This document shows, in pieces, positions 46,650-58,220 of a stretch of 64,000 nucleotides of DNA. Made by a program: the position numbers and the translations under genes. The notes below the pieces were generated by a model. It searched no databases. It was not told the DNA's origin and saw only the letters and a program-made list of their open reading frames with translations. How positions within the stretch are numbered: position 1 is the first letter of the stretch; the number at the start of each line of letters is the position of its first letter. Source of the DNA: Clonostachys chloroleuca (taxonomy: Eukaryota; Ascomycota; Sordariomycetes; Hypocreales; Bionectriaceae). The DNA lies in the NCBI GenBank assembly GCA_037952775.1, contig JBANAY010000004.1, positions 2,542,001 to 2,606,000 on the forward strand, written 5' to 3'.

Positions 46650-49551
46650 CTAATCATCCTCTTCCATTACATTGCGGTTGAAGAACCCGTGCACCTGCCG
46701 AGCAACTGCGGGACCTACTATCGGCTTCAACTCCTTTTCATCCATATTAGCTATTTCCTTGAGATTCTCTGTCTCCCAAACAAGAGCGTTGATATTCTTT
46801 GGCGTGATTCCTGGCACCTTGGAGAGCATGTCCTGCGGCTCCTGGTTGATTATCTGATCTTCAAGCCTTGAATCCTGATCAAGACCGGCCTGCACCGCTG
46901 CAATCGGGTCGGGCTCCTTTTCCTGTTGCTTCAGAGACTCGAAGATTTCTGCTGTCTGATACGGTGACGAGGACCATATGACACGCAGCCTTGGGAACGC
47001 GAGCGTTAGCAGTACCAGCTTGGACTGGAGATCGGACGCGATGTTTCCAGGGGCTAGACTGCTCAGGTTACCCGAAAGGTCTGCAAATGGTTCTAGAGTA
47101 AAAGATTTGTTCTGGTCAAACTCAATGAGAAGCATGGGATCCCGGTAATGCTGGAACATGGCCTCGGCTTGAGTGTACAAGCGGCCGTCTTTGAAGGAAG
47201 AGATGAGATCGCTGATCGATTTACGTTCCACGCATATGTGCGGTGTCAAAATGTAATCGCCAACCGTCAACATGCACGGGACGATCACCATTGACCTCCC
47301 ATGCAGAAGGGACGGCAGGGAAGACCTGAACTCTCTCACATCAACCACCACGCGAGGAGGCTCGGCAGTGGCTGCCAGCCTGCCGCCTCCCGCGATCCTC
47401 GTGTTCACCGTCCGTAGGAATGCCTCTTGGTCATCCTCCCCACTGGGGTCGACAGTCATGACCAAGGACATGCTGGCCCGCTCCTTGATCAGCTTTGTGA
47501 ATGCATCCTTCTCACGACGCACAGATGACAGATATCTTTGCTCCTCCACAGAGCCGCCGTAGTACATGAAATAGACTCTCACATTCCGGTCGTTGTGAGA
47601 CGAACGATACACCTCCACTCTTCTGATAAACGAGGCGTCAGGCTCGTACATGATGATGTACCGTGGCTTAACCTCCTCGAGGACATGCTCATCCAGATCA
47701 CCATCATACGCGTGGATGGCAACTAGGTCCTGCATCTCAAACATCTCGTAGAACTCGTCCATGTTGTCCATGGGGTCAGCGATGATTTCGGGTTTTTGCT
47801 GGGCCTCTTCCTCTGTCAGCCGCACCTCAGCCATGAGGTCAGCGACCTCACCGGGTTTCTCAAAAAATTGGATGATGCTGCCATTGTCTGCACGGCCCGC
47901 ATTTGCACCTATATTCCCACCACCCCGAACACGCCTTCTCTTGTTGGGCGGCGCCCTGCCCCCTCTGCTGGCCGTTGCAGAGTTTAGGACTTTTTGATTA
48001 TCGGCAAACAGTGTTGCATTGACTTGCGCAAACTGTTTCTTCCAGTTCAAATAATTCCGTAGCCGCCTCCGCATCATGAACGATGCAGAAGCTTTGTCTT
48101 CCTCTTCCTCTTGCTCTTCGCCCTCCTCTCCACCGTCTCCGGTCTCCCTCGTTGGTTTACTGCTTTCCGCTTTAGTTTTCACATGCATGGTTTGAAGATA
48201 GTCCCGGAGTTGACGGCATGTGTCCTGGCTTGCGCACATGATCAAAATGGTCCCGTTAGAGTCATCTTTGATTTGAGGCTCAAAATACAGATCACGGTCA
48301 ATTTCCTCAAGCACTTCCGATAAGAGCGCCCACTTGGGGAGCTCCTCAAGTACAGGATGTAAAGAGTCAATGTTATCCTCCTTGCTGATGTGCTTGGGGT
48401 TCGCCGAGTAGACCCTTCTGCGTGCAGTCTCGAACAAGGTCTGAGTGGCATCCAGGAACAGCCAAGGCGACTGTGTTTGCCTTGTAGACCCGGGTGCTGG
48501 GGAATGTGCAGCGTGGATGGTATCGAGGTTTTGGAGGAACGAAACTGCGTCAAAGGTCAAGACAGAATTGAGCAGAGTCCGAAGGACGGAAAGGTCATTG
48601 ACAATCTGACGAGTCTTCCAGCTCACTCGGTGCCAATTGGGGTCTAACTGCCGCCTGATGATCAGATCAAAGTTTTTCAGCAGGGCACTGTCAAGGTTCC
48701 AGTCGTCCATTTCCAGTCCGGAATTCCCCTTCTTCAACTCATGAATGCTAATTTCCACGCATTCCATGATGGCGTTTTGTATTTCTTTCATCATGTCAGT
48801 CATGGGAACCTCGAGCTCTATCACCTCGGCTTTTTTCTTCCCTTCTAGAGCATGGGCAACCGTCACATGAAATCTCGGCCAGAGGGAGACCTTTTTGAGG
48901 AAGAGGTTCCGTAGCATGGTGGAGAGGGGCGAAAAGCCTATGGTGAAGGGGTCGGGACTATCTGAAAAGGCCTTCAGGAACCCAGCCTTGTTCTTCTGGC
49001 GATAAACCCGCAAGATGAAGGCTTCCAGGGACGTAGCTACTACCTTGTCGGCGTGGAGAACGACAAGGCCAGTGATGGTTTCCGGGTTGAGCAGGCCCGT
49101 GAGCAAATCAACAACCAGGATACGCGAGGTGACGCTGAATACGCCACCGCGAGCGTACATCTTCTCCCTTGCGCCTACACTCTGGGATTCGGTGTTGACA
49201 AGCGTCAAGCCCCGAGCCTTGGGCGACATGCTGATGGCAGCATGTTCCGCCAGCGCCTCGCCAATCCAGCCATTCTCACGCTCCTCGGCGCCAACAACAA
49301 CGATCAGGTTGTTGCCGGCCGCATCATAGGAGTGCAGGAGATTGGTGACGAGGCGCATCAAGCCCAGGCCACGGGCAAGGACCACCAGCTCATCATCGGC
49401 ACGAACCTCTTGGAATAGCTCTTGCTGGTACTCCTGGGAGTGTACGGATGCAATCAGCGCCGTGAATCAAGGCGAATCGGATCCCATGACGGGTCTCACT
49501 CACCAACGGTAATGATAGTTTCACGGGCTGAGGTGTATCGCTCGTCGACAT
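46650..49551 (-). CDS. rad1: DNA repair endonuclease Rad1/XPF
   Basis: Catalytic subunit of the Rad1-Rad10 nuclease that makes the 5' cut in nucleotide excision repair and trims recombination flaps. Exons on the minus strand, 49551-49504 and 49433-46650, give 943 residues. The N-terminal half is the degenerate SF2 helicase-like domain (LVVLARGLGLMRLV, ILVVDLLTG). The ERCC4 nuclease domain carries VVVDVREFRSSLP and GDYILTPHICVERKSISDL near residue ~740, including the ERKxxxD catalytic signature. The C-terminus has a helix-hairpin-helix region (MLSKVPGITPKNINALV) that would pair with Rad10. The short first exon encodes 16 residues, MSTSDTPQPVKLSLPL. The call is secure. Confidence 0.95.
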
Positions 49552-50598
49552 GCGGGGCGCGTACCAATTGATGTGCGCCGAAAGAAGGGGTGCAGACGTG
49601 TGAGTTGATGATTTGCAAGTAGCTGCTGCACGGGTTATTGTGAGAGCGAATTGGACCCGAATGAGAGGCCGTAGTTGGGTCGTATCAATCGTGCATGATG
49701 GAGACCGATCTTACTTGCGTTTCCGGGCAGGTTCAGTTGGGTAGCGCCCCCTAGAGGGCACCCGCTACCTACCTAAGGCATGGACATCACTGATTGACAC
49801 ACTGGCGGGCTACGAGGAGGCGTGTAGCTACAATACAGATGCCGTTACACAAGTGCTCTGTCTCGCAAGTAAGGCTACTAATGATATCTCATCGGCATTC
49901 AGTAACAAGACTCCAGAATACTTCACTCTAAAGACATCAACAGTTTTAGAAATATGGAACATATTTTGCTCGTTAGCCAGGTACTTGTATTTACCCTTTT
50001 AGTGTGCTATCCTGAAATTTTGACAGCCCTGGACATCAGGGGCGATCTTATGCACTGAAAGGTTCCTTATTATTCCCTGTTATAGAGGGATCCCTCTGTT
50101 GCGGACGAGCATGATACCCAACTCTGCAAAAACCATCTTGGCTCCTTCATTTAGTTGATTTTCCTGTACTTGATGACGATATCCGTCCCGTGAACTTTCG
50201 GTGGACGTCCTCCCTTTGGTATGATTACGCAGGTTATGATCACGTTGTCCCTCATTATGCAATGTCGCATATTGAGAAGAAGCAGTGGATCCTGGCACAC
50301 CCATTACACACTCGATCCAAGTTTTCTCAACTCGAGCATTGAGTTGTAGGCAGTGTGCGCAGTCCGATACGCCGGCTTGGGATCTGTGGCGGAGGCCGTA
50401 GCCAATGTGAATCGGAGCTACGCGATCATGGCTACCAGTCCCGGCAAGACGTCATCGGCATGTGTCTGCCCAAACAAAGTATAAGTAGCCGCTGGCTAAA
50501 TCCCAACTGCTAGGCAACCTTTATTCTTTACATCTCTCCATCGTGATAAAACCGGTTGAATACCACCCATCTATCTATCTGAGTTCATACTAGACACC
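49552..50598. other. Divergent promoter region, rad1 / small disordered protein gene
   Basis: This 1.05-kb gap has no gene. TATAAGTA at 50480-50487 lies 119 bp before the next start codon and is a likely TATA box; an ACGTCAT half-site lies at 50449-50455. Confidence 0.45.
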
Positions 50599-50887
50599 AT
50601 GCCTTCCGATAACAAGCCAAACGAGGTTGGTCTCACTCTACCCATGCTGTGGCCTGGGGCTGTCTTGGCCTCACCTAACCGCATAGATCGCTCTCGGGAT
50701 CGTTCTCGGCTAACTTCCTATGCAGGGCGAGAAGCAGTTCTCCATCCAGCCCATCAACGAGCAGGGCCACGACCCCAAGTTCGCGCCGTTTAATGCCCAC
50801 CCTGGTCCCGCCAGGACGCAAGAGATGCCTCCCCAGGAGGGTACCAAGGAGGAGCGCCAGGCCAAGAAGGAGGCTCTGAATAAATGA
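50599..50887 (+). CDS. Small hydrophilic protein of unknown function
   Basis: Two exons, 50599-50625 and 50726-50887, give 62 residues. The sequence is hydrophilic and probably disordered: MPSDNKPNE, then GEKQFSIQPINEQGHD, PKFAPFNAHPGPA and a Lys/Glu-rich end. The intron has a weaker donor (GTTGGT) but a good CTAAC branch site at 50710-50714 and a CAG acceptor. I do not recognise the family. A TATA-like element and a pyrimidine-rich leader upstream support expression. Size and composition resemble small stress-induced proteins, but that is only a resemblance. Confidence 0.65.
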
Positions 50888-51885
50888 GCTCTGCCGCTCG
50901 GCTTTTGAGTGGACATAGAATTAATTGAACGAATAAATGAATGCTTATGGAAAACGTCTTTGAAACTCGCTATGCTCTCCCATTCCTCGCAAGTGCATGT
51001 GCAGCCAAGTTGATGTGACGGGTGCCCCTCATCTCATGGCAAATGGTCATTTTGTCAGCCCACTGCAACCATGGCTACCAACATGACATCTATAGAGCCT
51101 CATGCCTTTCCATCGATGGCTTCACGGCGACTTATTACTCCAGAGGTTCTTATAAGTTAGGCAGATGGCTGATACAAGTGTCCACTGCTGCGAGATGACG
51201 ACAACGCTCGAGCCTCTCTGACGTTGTTCGGCCGTGGCTTTGCAGTACGTGGACTCCGTTTCCTCAGGTATTGAGGTAGCAAGTGTGGCTGAGTCCTAGG
51301 TACATGCGAACGCTGTCAAAGTTCTTCCAGTACCCGCACAGACAAGTCTTAGATAAGCAGGCACTTTCGGATGGGCAAATACAGAGCAGGCTGTCGCTAT
51401 TGAGCCACACGTACACAGTTACACGCAGCTGAATGCCCATGTTCCTCCTGAATCACGTTAGCGCAGGCACGTTAAGCAGCATCCGCTGGAGCATGTACCC
51501 GCCCAGAACGAGGCACTCCACATTCGAGAACCAACCAACCCCAATCAACTCATAATCCTCACCCTCACTCCCCGTCGTCGGATAGTCGGTGGTCTGGCCT
51601 GTTGACAGACCACGCACATCACCCTCCTCTGTCCTCGGACTTTGATTCAGTCCAGATACCACACTGTTCCGGACCCTCTGGATCCGACAACGCTCGCTTC
51701 CAAGTGTGAGGGCTTAGACAACGACAAGGTTCGCTCCGCCCACCCATTGACGAGTCGCCTGCCATCCGATCGATTTCCACAGCGACCGCACCCGCTCCCG
51801 AATATCGCATTTCCAGGCATTGCTTCCTTTGGTCACGTTCTACGCATAGAATAGGGGCTTTCTGAGCTTTCCTGGTCGCCTCACC
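50888..51885. other. Intergenic region upstream of WASP
   Basis: This 1.0-kb gap between two plus-strand genes contains no recognisable gene. The part from about 51640 on is probably WASP promoter and leader. Confidence 0.45.
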
Positions 51886-53902
51886 ATGCCTTCCATTCTT
51901 AGCGATGACGATAAGGACACTGTGAAGCGATTTGTGCCCAAGCAGTCCAACAAGATCCAGGCTGTCGCTGTCGCCAAGCTATACGTTGCATACCCCAACC
52001 GATCAAAATGGACATACACTGGACTCCAAGGGGCTATCGTACTCTCCAACGATTTGGTAGGGAATACATATTGGATCAAGCTGGTGGACATCTCGGTATG
52101 TGGCAACAGACCGGCCTATCCTGCTCTTATCGTTCAATCTAACAGTAATATCCATGCAGCCTTCGAATCGCGGCGTCATATGGGACCAAGAGATTTTTGA
52201 TACTTGGACATATCACCAAGACAGGACCTTTTTTCATACATTTGAATTGGAAGAATGCGTCGCTGGGCTGAGCTTCGTGGATGAGAAGGAGGCTAAGCAG
52301 TTCAAGAAGAAAATGGACGATCGAGAGAAGAACGCCAGCAAAGCAACTAGGGCGACTCATTTTGGTGGCGCCCCCCAGCCTGAAAAGAAGCATGGCCACG
52401 GCTTGTTGGGAGGTTTGTTTGGATCTCGCCATTCTTCTGCTCCTTCTCCCACCGAGGCTCAGCGCCACACCCTTCCTCCACAGCCTTCGCACCATATGTC
52501 CACATACAGCCTCAATGGCAGTACGACTTCATCCGAATTCTCTATTCTCGACGAATTTGACCCAATGTGGAGGGAGAACTTTGGGCAAGATCTGAAGGAT
52601 AAGGGCTTGACGGACGATTTCATCAAGGAAAACCAGGAGTTCATCATCGAGTTTGTTCGTGAACAACAGCAGGCTACACCGCCAGAAGCCCCTAAAGCAG
52701 CATCTCATGCTCCTCCGCCCCCTCCCCCGTCTGCACCTCCTCTCAATGGCCACGATGCTCGAAGCTCCCGACCTCCTCCGCCTCCTCCTCCTGGAGGGCG
52801 CTCTGAGCCAATGTCTCCGCCAGCAAACTCCAAGGCTCCTCCCCCTCCAGCCCCCAGACGATCTGGCAAGACAGAGCATGAAAGCAGGGACTCACCCGAA
52901 CCTTCTCCTGTCCCACCACGGGTGAGGTTTAACGCACCACCACCTCTGGCTGACGCTGGTAAATATGCCAAAGAAGCTCCCAAAACAGCCCCTCTTCCTC
53001 CTCCAAGGTCGACCGGCCCTCCACCGCCTCCAAGGCCGGCTAAAACACCAATTGAAGAGAATTCCAGTCACAAGTTTGGAGTTCCACCACCCTTTGCAGG
53101 TCAGAGGAACAACCCCCCCCTCCAACTCCGAGTCGAGGACCAGTTCCCCCACCTCCGCCCCCTCGGAGCAATGCTGCTCAACCCTCACCAACACACGCCT
53201 CTGCACCCGCACCACCTCCTCTCCCACCAAAGGTTCCAGCGGCTGGTCCTCCCCCTTTGCCGCCCATGAGCTCTCGACCAATTCCTCCACCTCCAGTTGC
53301 CGCATCTCAACCACCTCCGCCGCCGCCATTACCACCAACTACCAGCGCAGCTCCTCCCCCTCCGGCGCCCCCTCCTCTGCCGCCAACTACCGGCGCAGCT
53401 CCTCCTCCCCCGGCCCCCCTCCTCTGCCGCCGACTACCAGCGGAGCCCCTCCGGCGCCTCCCCCTCCACCTCCTCCCCCGGGTCCGGTATCTGGCGGTGG
53501 GCCGCCAGCTCCACCACCACCTCCCCCTCCGAATCGAGACTCGGGATATGCTTCAGGTGTCCCAGCTCCCCCAGGCGCAGATACTGGACGGGCGGCTATG
53601 CTGGGAGATATTCAAAAGGCTGGCGGTATTGCTTCGCTTAAGAAGGTCGACAGAACTAAGATTCGAGATCGCAGTGGAGCACAAGTCGGGGGTGGCGGCG
53701 ACTCTGCAACTAGCTCAGCTGTCGGCGCCGCGGCCCCTGCTGCTGGTGGAGGCATGGCCGATGCGCTCGCTGTGGCACTTCAAAAACGGAAGGAAAAAGT
53801 TAGCAGGAGCGGTAAGTTTCTATTCAGTGACCTATGTTTGAGTTCTTTCCCACTGACAAAATGGATGATGAAGATGACGAGAGTGATAACGATGACTGGT
53901 AA
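51886..53902 (+). CDS. las17: Wiskott-Aldrich syndrome protein homologue (Las17/Wsp1), with two 1-nt deletions
   Basis: Activates Arp2/3 for actin nucleation at endocytic sites. Exons 51886-52095, 52160-53811 and 53874-53902. The WH1/EVH1 domain (~residues 1-125; AVAKLYVAYPNRSKWTYTG, GVIWDQEIFD, FFHTFELEEC) is followed by a GBD-like segment (FDPMWRENFGQDLKDKG). A long polyproline region comes next, then a WH2 motif (GRAAMLGDIQKAGGIASLKKV) and an acidic end (DDESDNDDW). The last intron uses an AAG acceptor at 53871-53873 after a CTGAC branch site. The frame shifts twice in C-runs, at 53113-53120 and 53414-53419, each consistent with one missing C. Adding both gives 631 codons including stop. 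Every domain lies in the expected order, so the gene is probably intact in the organism. Confidence 0.93.
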
Positions 53903-54402
53903 ATAAGAGATGGACGAACAGGATATTGCCTGGGGATGGGGATTGCGAGTGACAATGGCTAATGCTTACCCGCGAACCGGCAACAAGATTACGATCATTA
54001 CTCCTTGAAGGTCCGAGTTATTGCTATCCAGCATGATAGACGATGGCTTCAACCCGGTAACCAGACCCGGGTTTGTCTCCGCCAGCGGGGCTACACCATA
54101 GGAAAGACCATGACGCTGGAGGAATTGGGCGTTACGTTTGTAGAAGAAAAGCCATTCATACAGCAAGAAGCAAGCCGCGAACACCTTTTGTTCGCCTGAA
54201 GCATCTTGCCAGGCTACACATTTGCATCATGTGGATAGTGCAACACCTTACCATGAAATAGACTACCGATTATATGAGAAATACTTCATGGCGTTTCCAT
54301 GTGACTACAAACGTAGTGTTACCCGCGAACTCAGCTCATGCGAATCTACTCTAACCTCGGGTCGTGAATATAGGCGGTGGTAGAAACGGAATTGATATCT
54401 AC
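53903..54402. other. Intergenic region upstream of tRNA-Leu
   Basis: 500 bp with no supported gene. Short frames around 54005-54260 lack motifs. Confidence 0.4.
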
Positions 54403-54500
54403 GGTGAGATGGCCGAGTTGGTTATGGCGTCAGGTTAAGGCTACCTTAGCATTCATTCCTGGTGGAGCAATCCTCCTGGGTTCGAGTCCCAGTCTCATCA
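54403..54500 (+). tRNA. tRNA-Leu(AAG) with a 16-nt intron
   Basis: Acceptor stem GGTGAGA pairs with TCTCATC (one G-T wobble), followed by discriminator A. The anticodon stem TCAGG/CCTGG encloses TT-AAG-G, so the anticodon is AAG (54437-54439), decoding CUU/CUC Leu codons. The intron is 54441-54456, at the canonical site after position 37. A long variable arm with a GGAG/CTCC-type stem marks it as type II (Leu). T arm is CTGGG-TTCGAGT-CCCAG. A run of six T follows at 54502-54507, a Pol III terminator. The structure was folded by eye. Confidence 0.95.
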
Positions 54501-54501
54501 A

Positions 54502-54507
54502 TTTTTT
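54502..54507 (+). terminator. Pol III T-run terminator
   Basis: Six consecutive T residues start two bases after the 3' end of the plus-strand tRNA-Leu. Confidence 0.7.
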
Positions 54508-54669
54508 GCACTTGATATAAAAGCGCACAAATCTCACGTAAATATAATTTTATTTTTTGCACCTGATTAAACTTCAGCCATGAACAAAACAAAAATAATC
54601 ATTCTTGCTCCACAGAATTGATTTAACACCGACAAAAATAGGATCACAATCTCGTGACAGCAAAACATA

Positions 54670-54767
54670 TGATGAGACTGGGACTCGAACCCAGGAGGAT
54701 TGCTCCACCAGGAATGAATGCTAAGGTAGCCTTAACCTGACGCCATAACCAACTCGGCCATCTCACC
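54670..54767 (-). tRNA. tRNA-Leu(AAG), second identical copy, inverted
   Basis: Reverse complement of the tRNA at 54403-54500, identical at all 98 positions including the intron. Anticodon AAG lies at 54733-54731. The two genes converge, with 169 bp of AT-rich spacer between them. A TTTT run follows its 3' end. Confidence 0.95.
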
Positions 54768-55364
54768 AGATGAGTCGATGACGGCACGAGGGTAGCAGGC
54801 TCTATACAATCCGCAGCCTCTGGCGACTACTGAGAGGGACCGATGTTTGCATTGCGACTCAATCAACAACTATTCTGATTCTTACCAACACATGTCAATC
54901 GTTCTTCAAAGTTGGTGGCCATTATTACTTCACCACCGTTCAACGTCATGCCCGTCAGTTCAGTTAGATGATTTAAAGGTAAGGGTTTGTATTGATGTTT
55001 TATCAGAAAGGGTTGCTGCTGGGAATCCTCCTTCCGCGCAGAGCGTAAAATGAACAAAGACCAAAAAGCCAAGGAACAAGGCAAGGTGAATCAACATGAC
55101 AGGCCATGACGTCTCTCCCACCATGGCTGCCTCACCCCAACGTCCTCACTGTCGTGGGACCCGAAGTTGTGCGTGATCAACGGGTTTGAGAGAGAAGACA
55201 GTATTACTGGCCTCCCCCCAACCCACACCCCCAATGTCCGGGGAAGGGATGGAGGGGAGGCTAGACGGCGAGGGGCCAACGGAGAAGATCCATATTCTAG
55301 CAAATTCCGAGCCGCTGCTGGTTTTTTCTTTCTTTCTTTCCAAATCCACCGGGAGGGAGGTCGT
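54768..55364. other. Intergenic: tRNA flank and eIF1A 3' region
   Basis: This 597-bp stretch has no supported gene. The part next to eIF1A should be its 3' UTR. Confidence 0.45.
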
Positions 55365-56049
55365 TTAGATATCGTCGATGTCGACCTCCTTCTTGCCGCC
55401 GGGGACGTCGGCGTCAGACTCCTCCTCGGAGTCGGCGTCACCGAACTCGAAACCGGCCTCGTCGCCCTCGGCCTGGCCGAAGGTGTCGGTCTCGTTGATC
55501 TTGGCGTTCTCGGGGAGCTCCCCGTAGGACTTGAGCGTCCGGGCCTCGTCGGCTGTGTACTTAAGGATCACGTCGCCCTTGTTGTCCTGGAAGTCTCGCA
55601 GGGACAGGAGGATGATGTCGCCCTGGTTGATCCAGACCTTCTTGCGCATCTTTCCGCGGATCTAGAAGTTTTGATGTTAGCGGGCGAAGGGGATGTAAAA
55701 TTTTTGGCGGAGATGTTACGCACGTTGGCGAGGCGCTTGCTGCCGTCGAAACACATAGCCTCGAGGCGACCGTTGCCGAGCATCTTCACGACCTGGGCGT
55801 ACTCCTGGCCATCCTCCTTGAAGGTGAGTTCACGACGCTGGTCGTCGTTCTCCTTGGTACCCCTTCTGCGGTTCTTGCCGCCCTGTTTGTCACGAGTTGG
55901 TTAGCTATGGGTATTCTCTCTCGCCGTTCTCTGCGTTGGCGCGGCTGGCTGCCCGATTTTCAGTGGAGGTGGGGGCGGGGTCGCCAGAGGTCTTCGCGCG
56001 CAACGGGGGAGGGGTGTCGTCACTGTACCTTTCCCTTGTTCTTAGGCAT
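55365..56049 (-). CDS. tif11: Translation initiation factor eIF1A
   Basis: Binds the ribosomal A site and promotes scanning and start-codon selection. Exons on the minus strand, 56049-56029 (MPKNKGK), 55882-55724 and 55661-55365, give 158 residues. The basic N-terminal tail ([13 protein letters not shown]), the OB-fold ([39 protein letters not shown]) and the acidic C-terminal tail ([12 protein letters not shown], ending VDIDDI) are all typical. Intron 2 splits the OB-fold at LAN/IRGK; its donor is GTGCGT. The call is secure. Confidence 0.96.
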
Positions 56050-56610
56050 AGCTGTTGGTGGAGTTGACTGGATAAAAATCGAACAGTATGGGGGAGAACA
56101 GAAGTTGAAATGGTAAGAAAGGGCGCAAGGAACGTCCAGTGGTGGTCGGGTCCTGTTTGGGGTGTTTGGTTGTGGAGTTGCGTTTAATGTTTGGTGGGCA
56201 GCAGGCCTTTTTATTCTCAGGCCTTCTGCTTGTGTGGTTGGGCTTTCACGTTCCGTCTGTATTACTGGGTCTGGCGCACGGTGCAGGGGGCGTGGCTTAT
56301 GGGCGGCGATGAACAAAGATGACTCAATGCAGATGGCTTTTCTTTTTTTACCCTTCTCCAGTAATAATGAGGCGAATCCATGTATGTGCCTTGCTTACCT
56401 AAGTTAGCCACACCCCCTTGCCACTCTGCTAGCCGCAGTTGGACCGCCACAAGCTTCGACGAACTCGCAGAGCTCTGCTTCCTGCTCCAATCAAGCCTGG
56501 CTCGTTGGCCGACTATCAAAGACAAGCTCGACAGTGCTCCATGGATGGCTTGATGATCTCACCTGGAGTGATGAAGTTTCAAAGCTAGGTAACCCAGCTC
56601 ACTGGTTGAT
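56050..56610. other. Divergent promoter region, tif11 / mitochondrial protein gene
   Basis: This 561-bp gap has no gene. It separates divergent genes and should contain both promoters. Confidence 0.45.
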
Positions 56611-57333
56611 ATGGCAGCAGCCTCAGCTTCTCTCCGGCAGAAGCTTCTTAACCTGCGCCCTCTCGCTCTTCGCTCTGCCTTTTCAACCGGATCCAGATGT
56701 CTCAAGGCGAGGCGCGGCTTCGGCGCCAGATATATCCCCGAAGAGTGCAAAACGTTTTACTTCCCGGATGGCCGTCTCTGGACAACACCAGAGAACACCC
56801 AGTTCCTCTCCAGATACGGCATCGAGCATGACGTCGCGCTGGCAACCGTCCCTGCGATGGATCCCGAAACGCGCCAGGTCGCACAGAAATTCAAGGCCAC
56901 CTTGTCTTTCAGCCCCCGCCACATAATTGACCCCTTCTACGTTAAATACCTAGATCCTCGAGGCCACCCCTTGGGGGCCTCGCAGAAGGCGAAGTGGGCT
57001 CGGTGGTCTGAAGAACGGCCGCTGTGGTTGATATGCTCGGTTAATGGCGGCCCCAAGCGCGTGGTGCGCTTGAGAGCGATGCGACGGGTCCGACATGCCC
57101 TATATACTGCCCTTGAAGAAAAGGGTTATGACAAGTACGGTAATGGGAAGGGCAGACGCATCAAGGGGACACTGCGGATTCATCTGAACCAACCCTTGGA
57201 GGCAGTCTCTCTCCCCTCTCATGAGTTCGGGCCGCCCTTGGTGAAACTTCTGGAAAAGCTCACGTCTCAAACTAAAACTAGAGCTACTGCACCAAATGCC
57301 AGTCGTAGGACTTCCAGACCTCGTGCTTGGTAG
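56611..57333 (+). CDS. Predicted mitochondrial protein of unknown function
   Basis: A single exon encodes 240 residues. The N-terminus is rich in Arg, Leu, Ala and Ser without acidic residues for about 45 positions (MAAASASLRQKLLNLRPL...), a strong mitochondrial presequence pattern. The central part has several aromatic and basic blocks (EECKTFYFPDGRLW, ERPLWLICSVNGGPKRVVRL). The tail is basic (SRRTSRPRAW). Basic composition and size would fit a mitochondrial ribosomal protein or ribosome-associated factor, but I do not recognise the family and do not assign a function. Confidence 0.75.
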   Translation: MAAASASLRQKLLNLRPLALRSAFSTGSRCLKARRGFGARYIPEECKTFYFPDGRLWTTPENTQFLSRYGIEHDVALATVPAMDPETRQVAQKFKATLSFSPRHIIDPFYVKYLDPRGHPLGASQKAKWARWSEERPLWLICSVNGGPKRVVRLRAMRRVRHALYTALEEKGYDKYGNGKGRRIKGTLRIHLNQPLEAVSLPSHEFGPPLVKLLEKLTSQTKTRATAPNASRRTSRPRAW

Positions 57334-58220
57334 TATTCTGAGGTCAGCTTCAACTACATTGCTGTAGGGATTTGAGACTTAACTCGGCTGCGAGTTGTAT
57401 AAATATCGACTATATCAGGTCATTGGGTCAACTTGAGTTTGCCCCAATGATAGAACCATTGTAATTATATCAATCCAATAAATGGGACTTCTGATAAAAG
57501 AACAATTGAAAATAACATCTATGTGGGACGTACAGGATATCGTTTCTGGCTTATAGGCTTCGGGCTGTTGCCATGCTTCTTTTCATAAGAACCCCATAGC
57601 AACGTCTGTATCATAGTAGACTGGCTTGCAGTCAAAGGGTCATTGGCCTCGCTGAGGCTTGACGACAGAAGAAAGAGGCTATCTATATAAGGCACATATC
57701 CCATGACACCTTCATCTACGACCATACCTGCCAGACAGCACTGGATCCCGTTTGCTCTCCGCACGTTAAGCTGGCAAGGGGCCGATTAGTAGTTGGGTCG
57801 GTGACGACCAGCGAATACCGGCTGTTGTAGATAGTCTATGTCTTTTGCTTTTTTGTCTTCAAGGGTATCTTTTGTTTTAATTCTTCGTTTTTGCCAAGTT
57901 CGCTTCGTGGTGTTCATCGTTGTGTCGGAGGTGATATTATATAAGAACTTGCGCATTGGCCTCATGGAATACATTTATCCATTGGAGTGCCGAAGTCTGA
58001 CTCTGTTGAGCGTTGTTGATTCCGATCTGTAGTCCTCCTGGTCATCCATAGCCTATGGGCTAAAGCGCGGCGATGAATGAAATCTGACAGGTGAAAGAAC
58101 ATATATGAGATGCTTTGATGTGTGCTTTCTCTAAATTATTTATTTTATTTTGAGTGGTATCGATTCTATGGTCTATTCCACAGCTGATCTAATTCTATAT
58201 CTCTCGACTGTATCTTCTTC
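57334..58220. other. Convergent intergenic region
   Basis: This 887-bp stretch between converging genes is AT-rich. Frames of 60-80 codons on the minus strand (57519-57974) have no motif and are not called. Confidence 0.4.

Noticed and set aside
53100..53430. Programmed ribosomal frameshifting in WASP
   Set aside because: No slippery-heptamer plus structure is evident, and unrelated genes in the window show similar single-base breaks, so assembly error is more likely.
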